From the NCBI RefSeq assembly GCF_003589595.1, contig NW_020653856.1, positions 2,601,981 to 2,665,980 on the forward strand: DNA of 64,000 bases, in the 5' to 3' direction. The notes under the pieces were generated by a model, which made no database searches, was not told the DNA's origin, and was given only the letters and a program-made list of their open reading frames with translations. This stretch comes from Hyposmocoma kahamanoa (lineage: Eukaryota; Arthropoda; Insecta; Lepidoptera; Cosmopterigidae). Made by a program: the position numbers and the translations under genes. The first letter of the stretch is position 1. Each line of letters begins with the position of its first letter. Positions 40,325 to 51,403 of the stretch are shown piece by piece.

Positions 40325-40530
40325 GTTATACTGTCAAGTGACGGGACGAACAAGAGCTCCACGCCTGTCCATAAGATCTGGGAGGCATTGCCACGGCGCC
40401 CGTCACCCTGAGACGTAAGTTGACAAGTACCATGTACACCAGCACCCTTACTATTCAAAACCGGAACACGGTAATGCTGACATTACCGCAGAAATAGGTA
40501 AGGTGGCAGTACTTCCCTGGACAAGGAACT
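40325..40530 (+). repeat. Family C interspersed repeat, copy 9
   Basis: Starts CTGTCAAGTGACGGGACGAAC and ends CTTCCCTGGACAAGGAACTC, with several internal deletions. Confidence 0.65.
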
Positions 40531-40844
40531 CTATGGAATCTTTTGACGGTCATTAAACAGTTACTATTAGTAAATTCTAATTATACTACTAATAATTAAA
40601 TTAAAACTTATCCCATAATAAGAGAGTTTATTTTGCTTAAGTTTGGCGGCAGGGACACTGGCATTCACTTCAGCATTTATTTTTTTTTACAAACGAAATT
40701 AAGGGCATTTGAAAAGTGTATATCGTATAGTACACGTGTTCTCTTTAGTTCAGTTAAGAAAAAAAAAATCATTAGTATATATGTTCAGTACTTATTGAAT
40801 AAAGCGGTTTTCTTATAAAATTTCGAGGTAAGTTTGTGTTTTTT

Positions 40845-40990
40845 TGTATCGCGAATATTTTGAGGTATCGTGTTTTCACACCTTGTATATCATCAATTTA
40901 TACTTTATATTTTTTCCAAAGTGAATGATTCAACATTCCCGCTGTTTTGTGGAATCACCCAAAGCCATTTGAGATAGTATAGACTCTAAA
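40845..40990. repeat. Family K repeat, copy 2
   Basis: Matches 27930-28090 (CGTGTTTTCACACC, CATTCCCGCTG, AAAGCCATTTGAG). It is joined directly to the following family C copy. Confidence 0.45.
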
Positions 40991-41165
40991 ATCAAAGTAC
41001 TGCCACTGCGCCCATCATCGTGAGCCATAAGTTGACAAGTCCCATGTGCCTGTAATTTCACCAGCACCCTTGTCTTTCAAAACTGGAACGCAGTAACGCT
41101 TACATTACCGCTTGGCGACAGAAATCAGGTCTTTGCTCTTTAAAGCTCTGTGTGGCACTGCAACT
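40991..41165 (+). repeat. Family C interspersed repeat, copy 10
   Basis: Starts mid-element at CACTGCGCCCATCATCGTGAG and ends in a rearranged part (TTTAAAGCTCTGTGTGGCAC, belonging to the opposite strand of the family), so the copy is internally inverted. Confidence 0.6.
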
Positions 41166-41189
41166 GTTATATATAGACAGAGGTATATA

Positions 41190-41372
41190 ACTGCCTCCGT
41201 GACCGAACGGTTACCACGACGGACTGCCACGCAGAGGTCCCAGGAAATATTTATATGGCCTACATTTATTTCTCTCATGAGTTTGTGTGCAATTTGTGGT
41301 CGTCTATGTGTGTGTCCATGGCACACACAGGGTTTTCCCTAGTGCGGGGCTATGTTGAGTGTGTGCGTTATT
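41190..41372 (+). repeat. SINE family B
   Basis: A box GTGACCGAACGG is present but the B box is deleted (the sequence goes from AGGTCCCAGG to AAATATTTATATGG). The body is complete to GGCTATGTTGAGTGTGTGCG. Confidence 0.7.
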
Positions 41373-41487
41373 ATGGAGATATGTCTCTTACCACCAGGCT
41401 CACGACTGTTTTGTACTTGACCTGTATGTCTACTGTCAGTGGACACAATTACTGGAATACTTTGTTGAGTGAAAACAATAAGTGAGT

Positions 41488-41568
41488 TTGAGTATAATGT
41501 GTGGTTGTCTATGTGTGTGTCCATGGGACCTGTGATACAGGGTTTTCCAAGTGCGGGGCAATAAAAAA
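41488..41568 (+). repeat. SINE family B 3' fragment
   Basis: Contains TGTGGTTGTCTATGTGTGTG and GATACAGGGTTTTCC only. Confidence 0.55.
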
Positions 41569-42042
41569 AAATAGTGAAACATTTGTTCAAGATTTAGAGG
41601 ATGTTTTAATAATAATAGATACCTTCAAAACGTCACCATGCTATGTGAAATGAACTATAGTTCCTACTCATTTCACATGTATATTTACAAAAATATGAAT
41701 GAATATTATGTCAGTAAAAACAACATGATATACATTAAAATAAATATTAGACTCAGTGAGGTTCGTGTCATTTAAATGTGGACCTTTCAGCGTGGACGAC
41801 AAGACTAAGTGTCCTCCGGACTAGACTAGAAAGAGCCAAAAAAAGCCTTGAACATTAAAATTCATAAAAGGCATTGTAATCATAATAAATTCATAGCAAC
41901 TTACATCCTTTTCAAATTAACGATAAAAAAGAGTAAAAAATTGACTCAAACGTAAAAGTGGTCTCACATGGTCGGTGATTTTATAGTTACTCTCGCACGC
42001 CAGACGACCACCGACAGCCACACATCGGCTCCGGCCTTTCAT
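41569..42042. other. No gene seen
   Basis: AT-rich sequence without recognised features. Confidence 0.3.
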
Positions 42043-42044
42043 TA

Positions 42045-42679
42045 CCCGCTCACGCGATACATACACGCGGCGACACTTCACAACCACAGAGCGTTACGCG
42101 ATTCATGCGTCTCTGGAAGCATACCACACGTAGAGGTGCCGGTGATGATTTTATACCGATTTATCGGATATCGAAGTTATAACAGGTAAAAGAACTAATA
42201 TTAATTGCTATTTCGGTAACTACTCTAGCAAACCATAAAGTTTTTAATGCCTGGGTCTGGCATTTAAAAAAAATAAACAACTTCAAAAATACGTCACGAC
42301 AATCGTGTGAGTGTTATTGTTTGGGCTGGTGATTTCGGTGTTTATTTATTGAAAACATACCGTAAGTAGCTTTTTTTAAGTTTACCCTGAATATAAATTT
42401 TTATGAACTATTCTTTAAGGAGTAATTTCATGGAAAACGTTAGAACCACTCAAACGGAATATTATCATATTTATCCAAGTACACCAAAAATGTCATTAGT
42501 GCTTTTTAAATGCAGGATTTGCGGTGTATTACTGCATTTTATTTGAGATGTTTTTGTTGGTAGTACGGAGGGTATTTATTTAGCAATGCAGAATAATAAT
42601 TTTTATTTATAAAAATTTGTATTTGAACTGAATGTTTTTCTAATTTGCGAAACCAGGTAGCCGCCATTTTGCGGTAGGT
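42045..42679 (+). mobile_element. TA-target MITE (CCGCTCACGCGAT family), copy 1
   Basis: The left end CCCGCTCACGCGATAC follows TA. The body matches the full copies at 52699 and 59280 with one insertion near the left end. It stops at GCCGCCATTTTGCGGTAGG, so the right inverted repeat is lost. Confidence 0.78.
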
Positions 42680-42689
42680 TTGTCCTATC

Positions 42690-42995
42690 CTTTAAGGGCC
42701 GTGAAGCGGTTACAGAATGAGTTCGTCCAGTGAAGTACTGCTACAATCCCTATTGCTACCGCCAAACAGTAATGTGCGCGTTACTGCATTACAGTTTTGA
42801 AAGATAAGGGCGGTGGTCAAATTATAGGCACATGGGACTTGTCAACTTATATCTCAGGGTGATGGGCGCAGTATCAGTGCACCTCTGATGTCTGGGATTG
42901 AAAGCCCTGAGTGGCACTGCAATTACAATGGACAGGCGTGTCGCTTACCACCAGGCGCACGACTTGTTCGTCCTCACTTGGTATTATAGAAAACA
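42690..42995 (-). repeat. Family C interspersed repeat, copy 11
   Basis: A nearly full reverse-complement copy. The two overlapping 60-80 residue frames at 42898-43128 lie mostly in it. Confidence 0.7.
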
Positions 42996-43394
42996 TTCGT
43001 CCATGCACCATATCGGACGCGTCTGCGTTACTACGAACGAATCTCTTTCCTTGGTGTGCAAGTGCGGGCTCGTGCGATTGGATTGTGGGAAACTGCCTTT
43101 AGGCAAGAGCCGCCTTTACAAAGAATAAATTATGAAACTCTAAGGGACGCTCTGCAAATAAATATTAGTAAGCGTTTATTATTTAGAAACAACCAGAATT
43201 CGTGCAAAGTTTTTGATTCACAACAGTTTTGAACTTAAATAATAAGTTAAGAAAAACTGGAATCTTATTATAGAAAAAAGTCCTTGGAAAGAATTTGTGA
43301 CCTTATGGAGATCAAAGTTAAGGACTACCAGTTTAAGTGAAGAAAGAATTTTCATAGATTTCTCACAGGTGGCGCAACTGCAAAAAAGCCTTCA

Positions 43395-43535
43395 AATCAA
43401 GAAACAAAGATCTGCAATAAGCACATGGAGAAATTCGTAAAGTCTGCTTGCTTATTCCGGCAAAAAATTCGCTGGTTCGAATCTAGTTGGATTGAAAGGA
43501 TTTTTCTTTGTGTTTGTTCGATATTCGTAACAATA
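43395..43535 (+). repeat. SINE family A, diverged
   Basis: Leader AAACAAAGATCTGCAATAAG, B box GGTTCGAATCTAG near 43473 and a GGATTTTTCTTTGTG body; the A box is gone. Confidence 0.5.
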
Positions 43536-43539
43536 AAAC

Positions 43540-43738
43540 CGCCTGTGGTAGCCTAATGATATGACCTATCGCCTCTCAAGCAGAGGTCGTGGGTTCCCAT
43601 CCGGTCACGCTATTCTAAATTTTTCAAAATTTATGTGTGAAGCTTAATTAGAACTTTACCATGAAAATGTGTGAAGTCTAAACCCTCGCCAGAGAGAAGA
43701 CCCGTGCCCAGCAGTGGGACGTATATATGGGTTGATGA
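43540..43738 (+). repeat. tRNA-like SINE ending in GGTTGATGATG
   Basis: A TGGTAGCCTAATGATATGAC head with a B-box-like GGGTTCCCATCC is followed by CGCCAGAGAGAAGACCCGTG and CCCAGCAGTGGGACG, a 3' body common in moth genomes (from general knowledge). Confidence 0.55.
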
Positions 43739-43776
43739 TGGTGAGTGTTAATATTACGGTTTTTCTTTCTTTACAG

Positions 43777-43970
43777 CGCTATTATTTGCTCTACTCGGCT
43801 TGGCGTCTATAAACAACGGCTGTGAATTTCGCCTATCTAATAAAACTCAAAACATTATAGACAGATGTGTGTACGAAAATTATTGCAATGAAATTATTGA
43901 AAAATGGATTACCGACAACAGAACACGTGCTTTAATTATGTCTTTTGAGCAATTTATTAAAAAGGAATAG
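43777..43970 (+). CDS. Probable last exon of a small secreted protein
   Basis: A strong acceptor (TTTTTCTTTCTTTACAG) is followed by an open frame of 63 codons after two bases completing a split codon (phase 1). It starts with a hydrophobic run L-L-F-A-L-L-G-L-A-S that fits the end of a signal peptide. The mature part has three Cys (in G-C-E-F, R-C-V-Y and Y-C-N-E) and two glycosylation sequons (N-K-T, N-R-T), and ends K-K-E and TAG. ATTAAA follows within 10 bases of the stop. I do not recognise the family. The start codon must be in an upstream exon I could not locate. It would be nested antisense to Shaw if that gene spans this region. It could also be chance. Confidence 0.45.
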
Positions 43971-43984
43971 GTAATTAAATTCTA

Positions 43985-44160
43985 TTGTCTTTGTATTCCA
44001 TTACAATTTGTAAAATTTCTTCACTAATTTGTTATAATTATAAATAGAAAGATCGAACACTAAGAATAACGTTGTGCTCTCCCCACTGAGCTGCGGAACG
44101 AACCATCATGAACGAACGTTACAAATTTTTCTTGGTGCTTTGTGGCGGACTGTATCAATG
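43985..44160 (-). repeat. SINE family A fragment
   Basis: On the minus strand, TTATAATTATAACAAATTAG-type body sequence next to a decayed head. It directly precedes the TTAA of the next element. Confidence 0.5.
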
Positions 44161-44166
44161 GGTTAA

Positions 44167-44605
44167 GAGGAAGCAGAGAAAAAATTCCTAATCTTCGATT
44201 TGATTTTAGAGGGCTATATCTACATTAAAGTTAAAAATAAAATATTGTATGAGTAATTACACGATATATTCAAGCATAGACACTAATCAGAAACATAAAA
44301 CAATAAAGTTTCCTCGATAGATAAAAATCACGAAATGACCTCAATTTTCACATTTTTTCGATTCGTCCTCGAAATACTACAGGTTATTAGGACAAAAATA
44401 ATTATATTTATGCATGATCGAGAACTGTCACTACAGATTTTTTTTTAATCCCTTTAGTTTTAGAGTTATTCCGCTAAAACGAATTTGGTACTTTTAATGC
44501 GCAAAATTCAACATCTCCTGTCGCATGTCACGCGAACTTCAGGCATGTATTTGTTTCACAAATTTGGGCGAAGCCAACGTCAAAACTTTTTTGGCCTGCT
44601 CCGTC
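44167..44605 (+). mobile_element. piggyBac-type MITE, copy 2 (TTAA target)
   Basis: 439 bp, flanked by TTAA at 44163-44166 and 44606-44609. Inverted ends GAGGAAGCAG and GACGGAGCAG (two mismatches in ten). Highly similar to 16195-16642. Non-coding. Confidence 0.72.
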
Positions 44606-45002
44606 TTAAATTGACGCTATAGATTAACAAATGCCGAATGGTTCACCAGATAGATATAGTTAGACCTGAGCAAACAACAGTTGTTTACGCAACGAAAATG
44701 TCACTTGAGGTTTCACTTTATTTTTATTGCTATTATTTTCTTTTTTGTTATTTTACTCTCTTTGTGTGGCGTCTATTTTCCTCTCCAGGGTATCAGCGGT
44801 GGCATTGACAAAGCTTCTATTTGATATTGTTTGTTGGAAATTAACAAGTTATTGGTTGACTTTGCGGCTGAATCAATTCTTTTACTGTGAAAAGTATCAA
44901 GCTCCAATTGAAGTAACTCTGTTGATTCCTTTAAAGCTTTACTCAAAGTTCGTTTATTATCTTGTAAGCTAGATACTAGTATGGTAACTCGATACAAATA
45001 TA
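44606..45002. other. No confident gene; weak coding-like frame
   Basis: The minus-strand frame at 44773-44997 has a helical, charged stretch (K-A-L-K-E-S-T-E-L-L-Q-L-E-L-D) but no motif or homology that I can name. It may be a remnant of a retroelement or chance. Confidence 0.25.
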
Positions 45003-45502
45003 GGCATCGAGTATGTAACCAGAAATAGAGACGAAATAAGGGCCATATATTCCTGGTAACACATTAGCGATACAGCTCTTGTAAATATCAACTCCCGTTT
45101 GCACTGATATATAGACAACCCAACTACTGACCTGTGCGTACGTCTCCGTATATTCCAAAAAATATTCTATAGTATTTATTGCAATAAAGATAATATCTCT
45201 AACAATGCCGTGCTGTTCTATTCGGTGGTGTGGGAAAAACAGCAAAACATCTAATTACAAAACAAACGGAATCACATTTCATCGGTAATTAAATATTAAA
45301 TATGTAATTTTGCAATTTTCGTCCATTATAATAAAGCTCAAGTTAACTGGTCCATTTGAAGTGAAACAGTTGACGACACCCGTTAATTGCTTCGAACTCG
45401 GGCTAGCCAATCGGAGCGCAATTGTCACAATAATGATATGGCAGAATAGTTTTCAAACCAATTAAATGACATTTTGTCTCTATTTCTGGTTAAATACTCG
45501 AT
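45003..45502. mobile_element. Putative 500-bp inverted-repeat element
   Basis: GCATCGAGTATGTAACCAGA at about 45004 and its complement GGTTAAATACTCGATGC at the right end form about 29-base inverted ends with one or two mismatches. TA flanks are near both ends. No coding region is supported. Confidence 0.55.
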
Positions 45503-45960
45503 GCTACGCGGCTTGTATGTGTGCGCGAACGCCGCGTGTCATGTACGTACGTACGCACACATTCGCACAATCTCGCAGTGCACTTGCAATGCATAACGCG
45601 GATCATCGTCATAATTGAAACATTTGTTCGATGTTTAAAAAATGACTTGAAATAGTTGACATATTTATTATTGCGTTTATGGTTGTTTGCATAAGAATGT
45701 CTCAAATTCGGATTGTCATTCTTCTCGATACCCACTGAATATGAGAGATGAGTTACACATTTTTTATTAATTTGTTTATTTGACGATTTTCTTGGTGGTT
45801 ATTTATTACCAAGGGCGTTAGATGAGGAGCTCCCAAAACGAATTTTTCTAAATTGGTGCTGATCTGAATGTTCCGGTTCATACAAATAAATTCATATAGA
45901 ACGGTAATGACGCAGTGTTTTAAACGAATGAAGCGCGTTATCGTTTTCACAAACTTATTT
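45503..45960. other. No gene seen
   Basis: Contains a GTACGTACGTACG run near 45545; no motif-bearing frame. Confidence 0.3.
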
Positions 45961-45964
45961 ACAT

Positions 45965-46290
45965 TTGTTAAAATGCAGCCAGGAAGCTTGGCATCCTTTC
46001 AAAGATGCAGCGATACTTCACACCGGGACAGTTGCTTCAGTACCAAGCACAAGTCCGGTCATGTATGAAGTACTGCTGCTGCCATTTAAGGCATGGCTCT
46101 GCTAAATACCAACTCGCCACCTTGGATTCAATCGACAAGCGGAATTAGTTGAGGTGAAGTTGCAGAGCCTTGAACACTGCCGTAAAATTGGCTGCTTATC
46201 GGTATTCTACAGTATATATCACAGAGAGTGTTCGATGGACTTTCATAATTTGATTCCGCCTTCCCCTTTCCACCATCGGGGGACTTTCCA
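45965..46290 (+). pseudogene. LINE reverse transcriptase fragment (family D)
   Basis: Frames encode L-G-I-L-S-K-M-Q-R-Y-F-T-P-G-Q-L, a Y-Q-A-Q-V-R-S-C-M-K-Y-C block, L-A-T-L-D-S-I and C-L-S-V-F-Y. This is the region before the C-terminal N-S-L-P block of the same LINE as at 33232. Interrupted by stops and shifts. Confidence 0.65.
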
Positions 46291-47635
46291 AAGTGATTGG
46301 TTTAACACTTTCACTGTTATGCTGTAATAGTCAGCTCCAGTCGGTTTGAGTGAGCATGAGACTGTTGTGCGTGAGTTCTGGTTGACCCGGTGCTGCGTGT
46401 AAAATTTATAAGCGAGGAGAAGGAAGGGCGCCTTACACACAACGAAAACAAGTTTCTAGTAGAAATAACCAGATGCTTTATTTTAAATTTACTGTTGTAG
46501 CATGTTACATATGTTACGGTTAAATGTAAGGGTACAGTATGAAGAACTAGTATTTTACTTCCCCGAGTTTACATTAGGAGTTTACAGATATGCTTCCTGC
46601 TTTTATCAGTTACATATAAAAGGTTAACTTTAAGTATACTTAGAGCTAATACACTGCACTAAGATTTTAAAAGTACTTGCGTGGCACATGGACACGTCAC
46701 TTATACGTCACTGACCTGGAGGTTACCGGATGCACTTTTAGATTACATACCAAACCCGCTGCGAAGACAGCGTATTTTCTACAGGAGTAACGCAGTTATA
46801 TGTAGATGCCGACCACCCGTGGAGCTTATGACACGTGGTCGGGCACAGCAGAACAAAAGTTACGGCGCATTTGTCGATAGCGAGATTTGAAATTACAAGT
46901 TTACCAAAGAAAAAAAAACCCTGCAACAATACAGATTGTTACAGTACATTGAATTAAATGAAGAAACATCTCGTGAAGGAAAGAATCCAGAGGTCAATTC
47001 ACCAAGCGGTCTGGTGTCACGGATATTACATCTAGTACAGGGTTTGGAGACCCATAATTACGGCATCTGGCTATTCCTGGTTTTCCTTATAAAAGAAGGC
47101 ATTGGGGGACTGTGCCCCCAATGGGATTAATCACCGCAGAAGATACAGAAATCAGGAACGCCTTATCGAGCCGAACGTGCCGAACAGAAAAGACAAGTCT
47201 CAGCCGAATTCCTCCTGAGAGATGTTACCCGCGAACAACGCCACAGACAATCTATCGATTCATCCAGATGAAGCTCCCAAGTCCTATCACCTAAACCCGC
47301 TAGAATACAGGGCGATTCCAGGTTTACGCAAATTACTTTATAGAAAGTACTTGGCAAACTAATTGGCGGCGTTCGACATGGTAATATTAAAGAAAAGCTA
47401 TAATTTACATGAAGCTCGACTACAGAAGTAAAACCGAGTTTATTGGTACGCAGCACTAGTATTCTGAGTTACCATATACAAGAAAAATACACATTAGATA
47501 GCTAATAGGTAACATATATTATAAAGTAGTAATTTGTTTAGATTATAATATATATTCTGCTTATGTTTGTATTTATGTATATAAAGTTCATGTAGGTGTG
47601 TATGATTGTCATATGTATATATTATCATCCTTTAT
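46291..47635. other. No confident gene; possible old retroelement
   Basis: Around 46680-47460 several 60-100 residue frames occur on both strands, without recognisable motifs. Confidence 0.3.
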
Positions 47636-47636
47636 A

Positions 47637-47640
<4 letters not shown>

Positions 47641-47695
<55 letters not shown>
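47641..47695. repeat. TA dinucleotide microsatellite
   Basis: About 55 bases of almost pure alternating T and A. Confidence 0.95.
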
Positions 47696-47698
<3 letters not shown>

Positions 47699-47759
47699 AA
47701 ATTTTTTCTTACTCTTATTTAAATTTAAATTTTATTGTACAATAATTAGTATACTTCAT

Positions 47760-47885
47760 TTTTCACCTAGGCTAGGGTTGGCTGGAAGAGATCTCTTCTA
47801 GAGATAAGCTCACCTTTGTATATGTTCTTTATAACTTGTGTTTCATGTATCTTTTCTTTGTGCAATAAAGAGTTATTATTATTAA
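47760..47885 (+). repeat. LINE 3' end with ATTATTATT tail
   Basis: GGTTGGCTGGAAGAGATCTC, GATAAGCTCACCTTTGTA and GTGCAATAAAGAGTTATTAT form the 3' end common to a jockey/CR1-type LINE of moths, with its own AATAAA. 5'-truncated. Class assignment is from memory. Confidence 0.55.
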
Positions 47886-48695
47886 AAATTAGTCAGGATC
47901 GGTGTTTTCAAAAATATGTCAAACTGAAGGTTACCCATTCACGGTATTGATTTTATAGAGAAATCGTTCACCAACAAGTAATAAAAATGTGAATGGTTTA
48001 AATAATAGGTCACACCAACACTAAAGAGTTTTAACTAATTTACTAAATATTTTTAAACTACATCGTCAAAGTGACATTTTGTACAAGAATGGTGAAAAAT
48101 ACAAGGGAGAGAAGATACATTTTGTTTTAGTTTTGTATTTACGAGATCTACCAAAAAATGTGTTACAATGCGTAATCAAACAAAGTCAATTGAGACACAA
48201 AACAACCGTTCTCCAATAAACTACCATCGCTTCTTTAACATACTGTTTTAGCATTACTTGTGTACAATAGTTTTAAAGTTCCAAATGTATTAATGTAAAT
48301 TATGTTCTGTAACGAATAAATAAATTATGAGACCAATTTGTTTAGTCAAGCCTAAATGAAATTACAATTGTAATCTCAAATGACAGGCATATATCTCAGT
48401 GATTAACAAACACAAAACAGAGAAACTCAAGCCGTCAAAACGGGGAACAGACCGAATATATCACCGGGTAGATGAGTGATACTGTCTTGAATATTACCAC
48501 TGTAGAGTCATATTAGAAACAACATTGTGGGATATGTTACAGAGGAATATTTAGCAAAAGCATATATAAGATGATTTTGTAACTTATTGATTAACGAGCT
48601 GTTACATATTGAATTTGAAAACATCGGGTATAATTTTATGTATCTTCTGACTCAGCCGGTTACTTTCTAGCTACCACAAGCTGACGTTGATGTCG
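47886..48695. other. No gene seen
   Basis: AT-rich; no recognised feature. Confidence 0.3.
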
Positions 48696-48699
48696 CTTT

Positions 48700-48957
48700 T
48701 TATGAACATGTATTATTGATTTGTTAAATAGCTCCACTAGTTTGTTATTATTATTAAATACAAATAATAAATAACGCACACACTCAACATAGCCCCGCAC
48801 TAGGGAAACCCTGTGTCGCGGGTGCCATGGACACACACATAGACAACCTCAAATTACACCCAAACTCACGAGATAAATAATTGTAGGCCATACAAATATT
48901 TCTCCCGGCCCGGGAATCGAATCTGGGACCTCTGCGTGGCAGTCCGGCATGGTAACC
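48700..48957 (-). repeat. SINE family A tail joined to SINE family B
   Basis: 48715-48770 is a family A tail fragment (CTCCACTAGTTTGTTATTAT). 48770-48957 is a minus-strand family B SINE with B box GGTCCCAGATTCGATTCC. It ends exactly at the MITE that follows. Confidence 0.65.
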
Positions 48958-49305
48958 GTTTACCATGAAATTACTCCTTAAAGTATAGTTTATAAACATT
49001 TATATTCAGGGTAAACTTAAAAAACGCTACTTACGGTATGTTTTCAATAAATAAACACCGAAATCACCAGCCCAAACAATAACACACACGATTGTCGTGA
49101 TGTATTTTAGAAGTTGTTTATTTTTTTTAAATGACAGACCCAGGCATTAAAAACTTTATGGTTTGCTAGAGTAGTTACCGAAATAGCAATTAATATTAGT
49201 TCTTTTACCGGTTATAACTTCGATATCCGATAAATCGGTATAAAATCATCACCGGCACCTCTAGGTGTGGTATGCGTCTACGGCTGCACGTATCGCGTGA
49301 GCGGT
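48958..49305 (-). mobile_element. TA-target MITE family, copy 2, truncated
   Basis: From CGTTTACCATGAAATTACTC inside the element to the right end TATCGCGTGAGCGGT, followed by TA. The other half is missing, replaced by the SINE. Confidence 0.75.
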
Positions 49306-49648
49306 TATATAAGGAGAGGGTTACCATAACAATGGCCCAACTTATTATTTGTTGAAAATACTTGAAAGCTTACAGTGTTTACATTACCAAATCGCTTACA
49401 AGTCACGCTGATTAAATAAAATAAAATATATATATACTCCGTACTGAGATATATACTATATAATAACTGATTACTAAATATGTCCCTACAAAATGCATGG
49501 TAAAAAGTTTTTTTGCGATTTCTGACATTTCGAGTACTCTTACCTCAATTGTCCTATAGAGACTATAGATCCTTACCAGAGACTGGATCGAATGACATAA
49601 AAAAAAGTTTTGTATAAATTGCCTTGTATTGTTTTTCTATATATCAGT
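49306..49648. other. No gene seen
   Basis: AT-rich. Confidence 0.3.
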
Positions 49649-49649
49649 A

Positions 49650-49880
49650 CAGAGTGCAAAAAACCGACCTCATAAGTCATTTATCCCCTAGTTTGCCTCC
49701 CTAAGAGGTGCAATATTTCCTTCAAATTTAAATGAGACCACTAGTGAGGCACCCACTTTCCAACAAAAAAACAATCATCAAAATCGATTTACAACCGGAG
49801 TTATCGCGTAACATACAAACAAAAACAATACAGTCGAATTGAAGAACTCCTCCTTTTGTTCAAGTCGGCTAAAAACAAAA
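49650..49880 (-). repeat. Unclassified repeat (family F), copy 5
   Basis: Minus-strand copy, from the CTCCTCCTTTTGTTCAAGTCG end at 49850 back to ACAGAGTGCAAAAAACCGAC. Confidence 0.6.
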
Positions 49881-50372
49881 GTAAGACAAATGAGGTTACA
49901 AAAATAAATTACAAAATTCAATTGAAAAACACTCAAACCAATGCGGGTTTGAATATTTTACATGCTAGTAATCTAACGCACACACATATAAGAAACAAAA
50001 ACATAAACACAAAATAAAAAACAAGTGAAAAACTTAAAACAAAAACTAAATAAGACGCATACGTCGAAAATCCCTTTTAACAAACCGTTACCCAAAATAT
50101 TTTCCAAAGGTATTTTATTTTTTAAGGGAAAATAATTATGCAGTTAGCAGGTCATGAAACACATCTGTCGCGCGTCAGCCGGCATCATTTGTACCCGTTA
50201 AGCCCCTTAAAGCCAAGGCCTTTTAGGGGTCCTCGTGACAAATTATGAATTTAGAAAATATGTTGTCCAATACACACGGTATATATAAATTTCAATGCTA
50301 AAGTTATATGATTTAACGTTTACAATTATGTATTTAGTTCAAAAACATCAGAAAGATTTATTGTGTAAAATA
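49881..50372. other. No gene seen
   Basis: AT-rich with one moderately GC-rich patch (50160-50245) of unknown nature. Confidence 0.3.
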
Positions 50373-50374
50373 AA

Positions 50375-50730
50375 GAATTTAGAATGGAATAAACATCATT
50401 TATTACAACGCCACAACACGTTTGTATTTTTACACAGTAAGATAACAAGAGATCTTTTTTTATATATTATAAAATGGTAAAGCTAAATCAAAACAAAAAA
50501 AAAACAACAAATAACAGTAAATAAAATAAAAATGAAATCATAAGAATAGGTAATAACAACAAAGCAAATATTAAATAGTCAACACAATTAGAGTAAATGT
50601 CACGTGTGCGCCTGTGGCGTATGTAAAAAGATCCACTCAGCTAATGTCACCGCCGAGAAAAGGCTGTGGACGCTGATTTTCAGTGGACCCTAAAACCGAG
50701 TGAGTACCGGACGTGTGTGTCGCGTTATAA
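50375..50730 (-). repeat. LINE 3' tail (family E), copy 3
   Basis: Matches 36955-37308 in reverse complement (GTCCACTGAAAATCAGCGTC-type block, GGCGTATGTAAAAAGATCC); the TTCTA tail is short. Confidence 0.58.
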
Positions 50731-50969
50731 TTTGATTCACAGCGCTCATCCTAAGTCAGATTAAAAGCAAAAGCAAAGTTGTCTCATGCGAGAGTTTAGG
50801 CCATAGTCTGCGAAGCTGCGTTTTAATAACCTTTAATAACCCCTTTAATAGTAAATGCTATGAACACCTTAATTGTCATTATAGTATATTAGATGTAATA
50901 CCGTATCTATGTTGAATGTTTAAATGCTGTAATATATATGATGTGGTAGTACTTAATAAATAAAAAAAA

Positions 50970-51095
50970 TAGCTGACCCATTACGGGTGTGGGACTCCAC
51001 ACGTTTTCCAAGAGTTGTAAACCTTCTTCGACGTGCAGGTTTCATAACGGTGTTTTCATTCAACGAAAAGCTCTTGGCATGATTTCCACTGTCTT
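50970..51095. repeat. Family O repeat fragment
   Basis: CCTTCTTCGACGTGCAGGTTTC and TTTTCATTCAACGAAAAGCTC-type blocks, as at 29340-29400. Confidence 0.45.
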
Positions 51096-51403
51096 CGGGC
51101 AAGGTAATCTCTGGGGCAATGTATACGCTTCTATAATACGGTTGAAATTGATATTCAATATTTGCCATTTACGAGGTTTAAAACTATAGTGGTAGAAGAT
51201 ACAGTTTACCCTAAAGGTTTATTATATAGCTTCTGCGTACTTGAATGACAAAAATCCATTTAACTCTTGCAGATAGTCTCGATCTGAGATGTTTAAATGA
51301 AATATTGTTATGATAAATGTATTCAAGAATAATGAACAATGAAAGTAATGTTTTCTTTGTAAAATTAAAAATAAGGTATTTAATTATTAACTATTGTAAC
51401 TAT

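Noticed and set aside
43840..43920. Insulin-like A-chain look-alike in the small exon (I-I-D-R-C ... Y-C-N)
   Set aside because: The Cys-Cys pair is missing and the Cys spacing does not match the insulin A-chain pattern.
44976..45245. 89-residue hydrophobic open frame on the minus strand
   Set aside because: It runs across an inverted-repeat element end, has no ATG or family motif, and no convincing exon borders.
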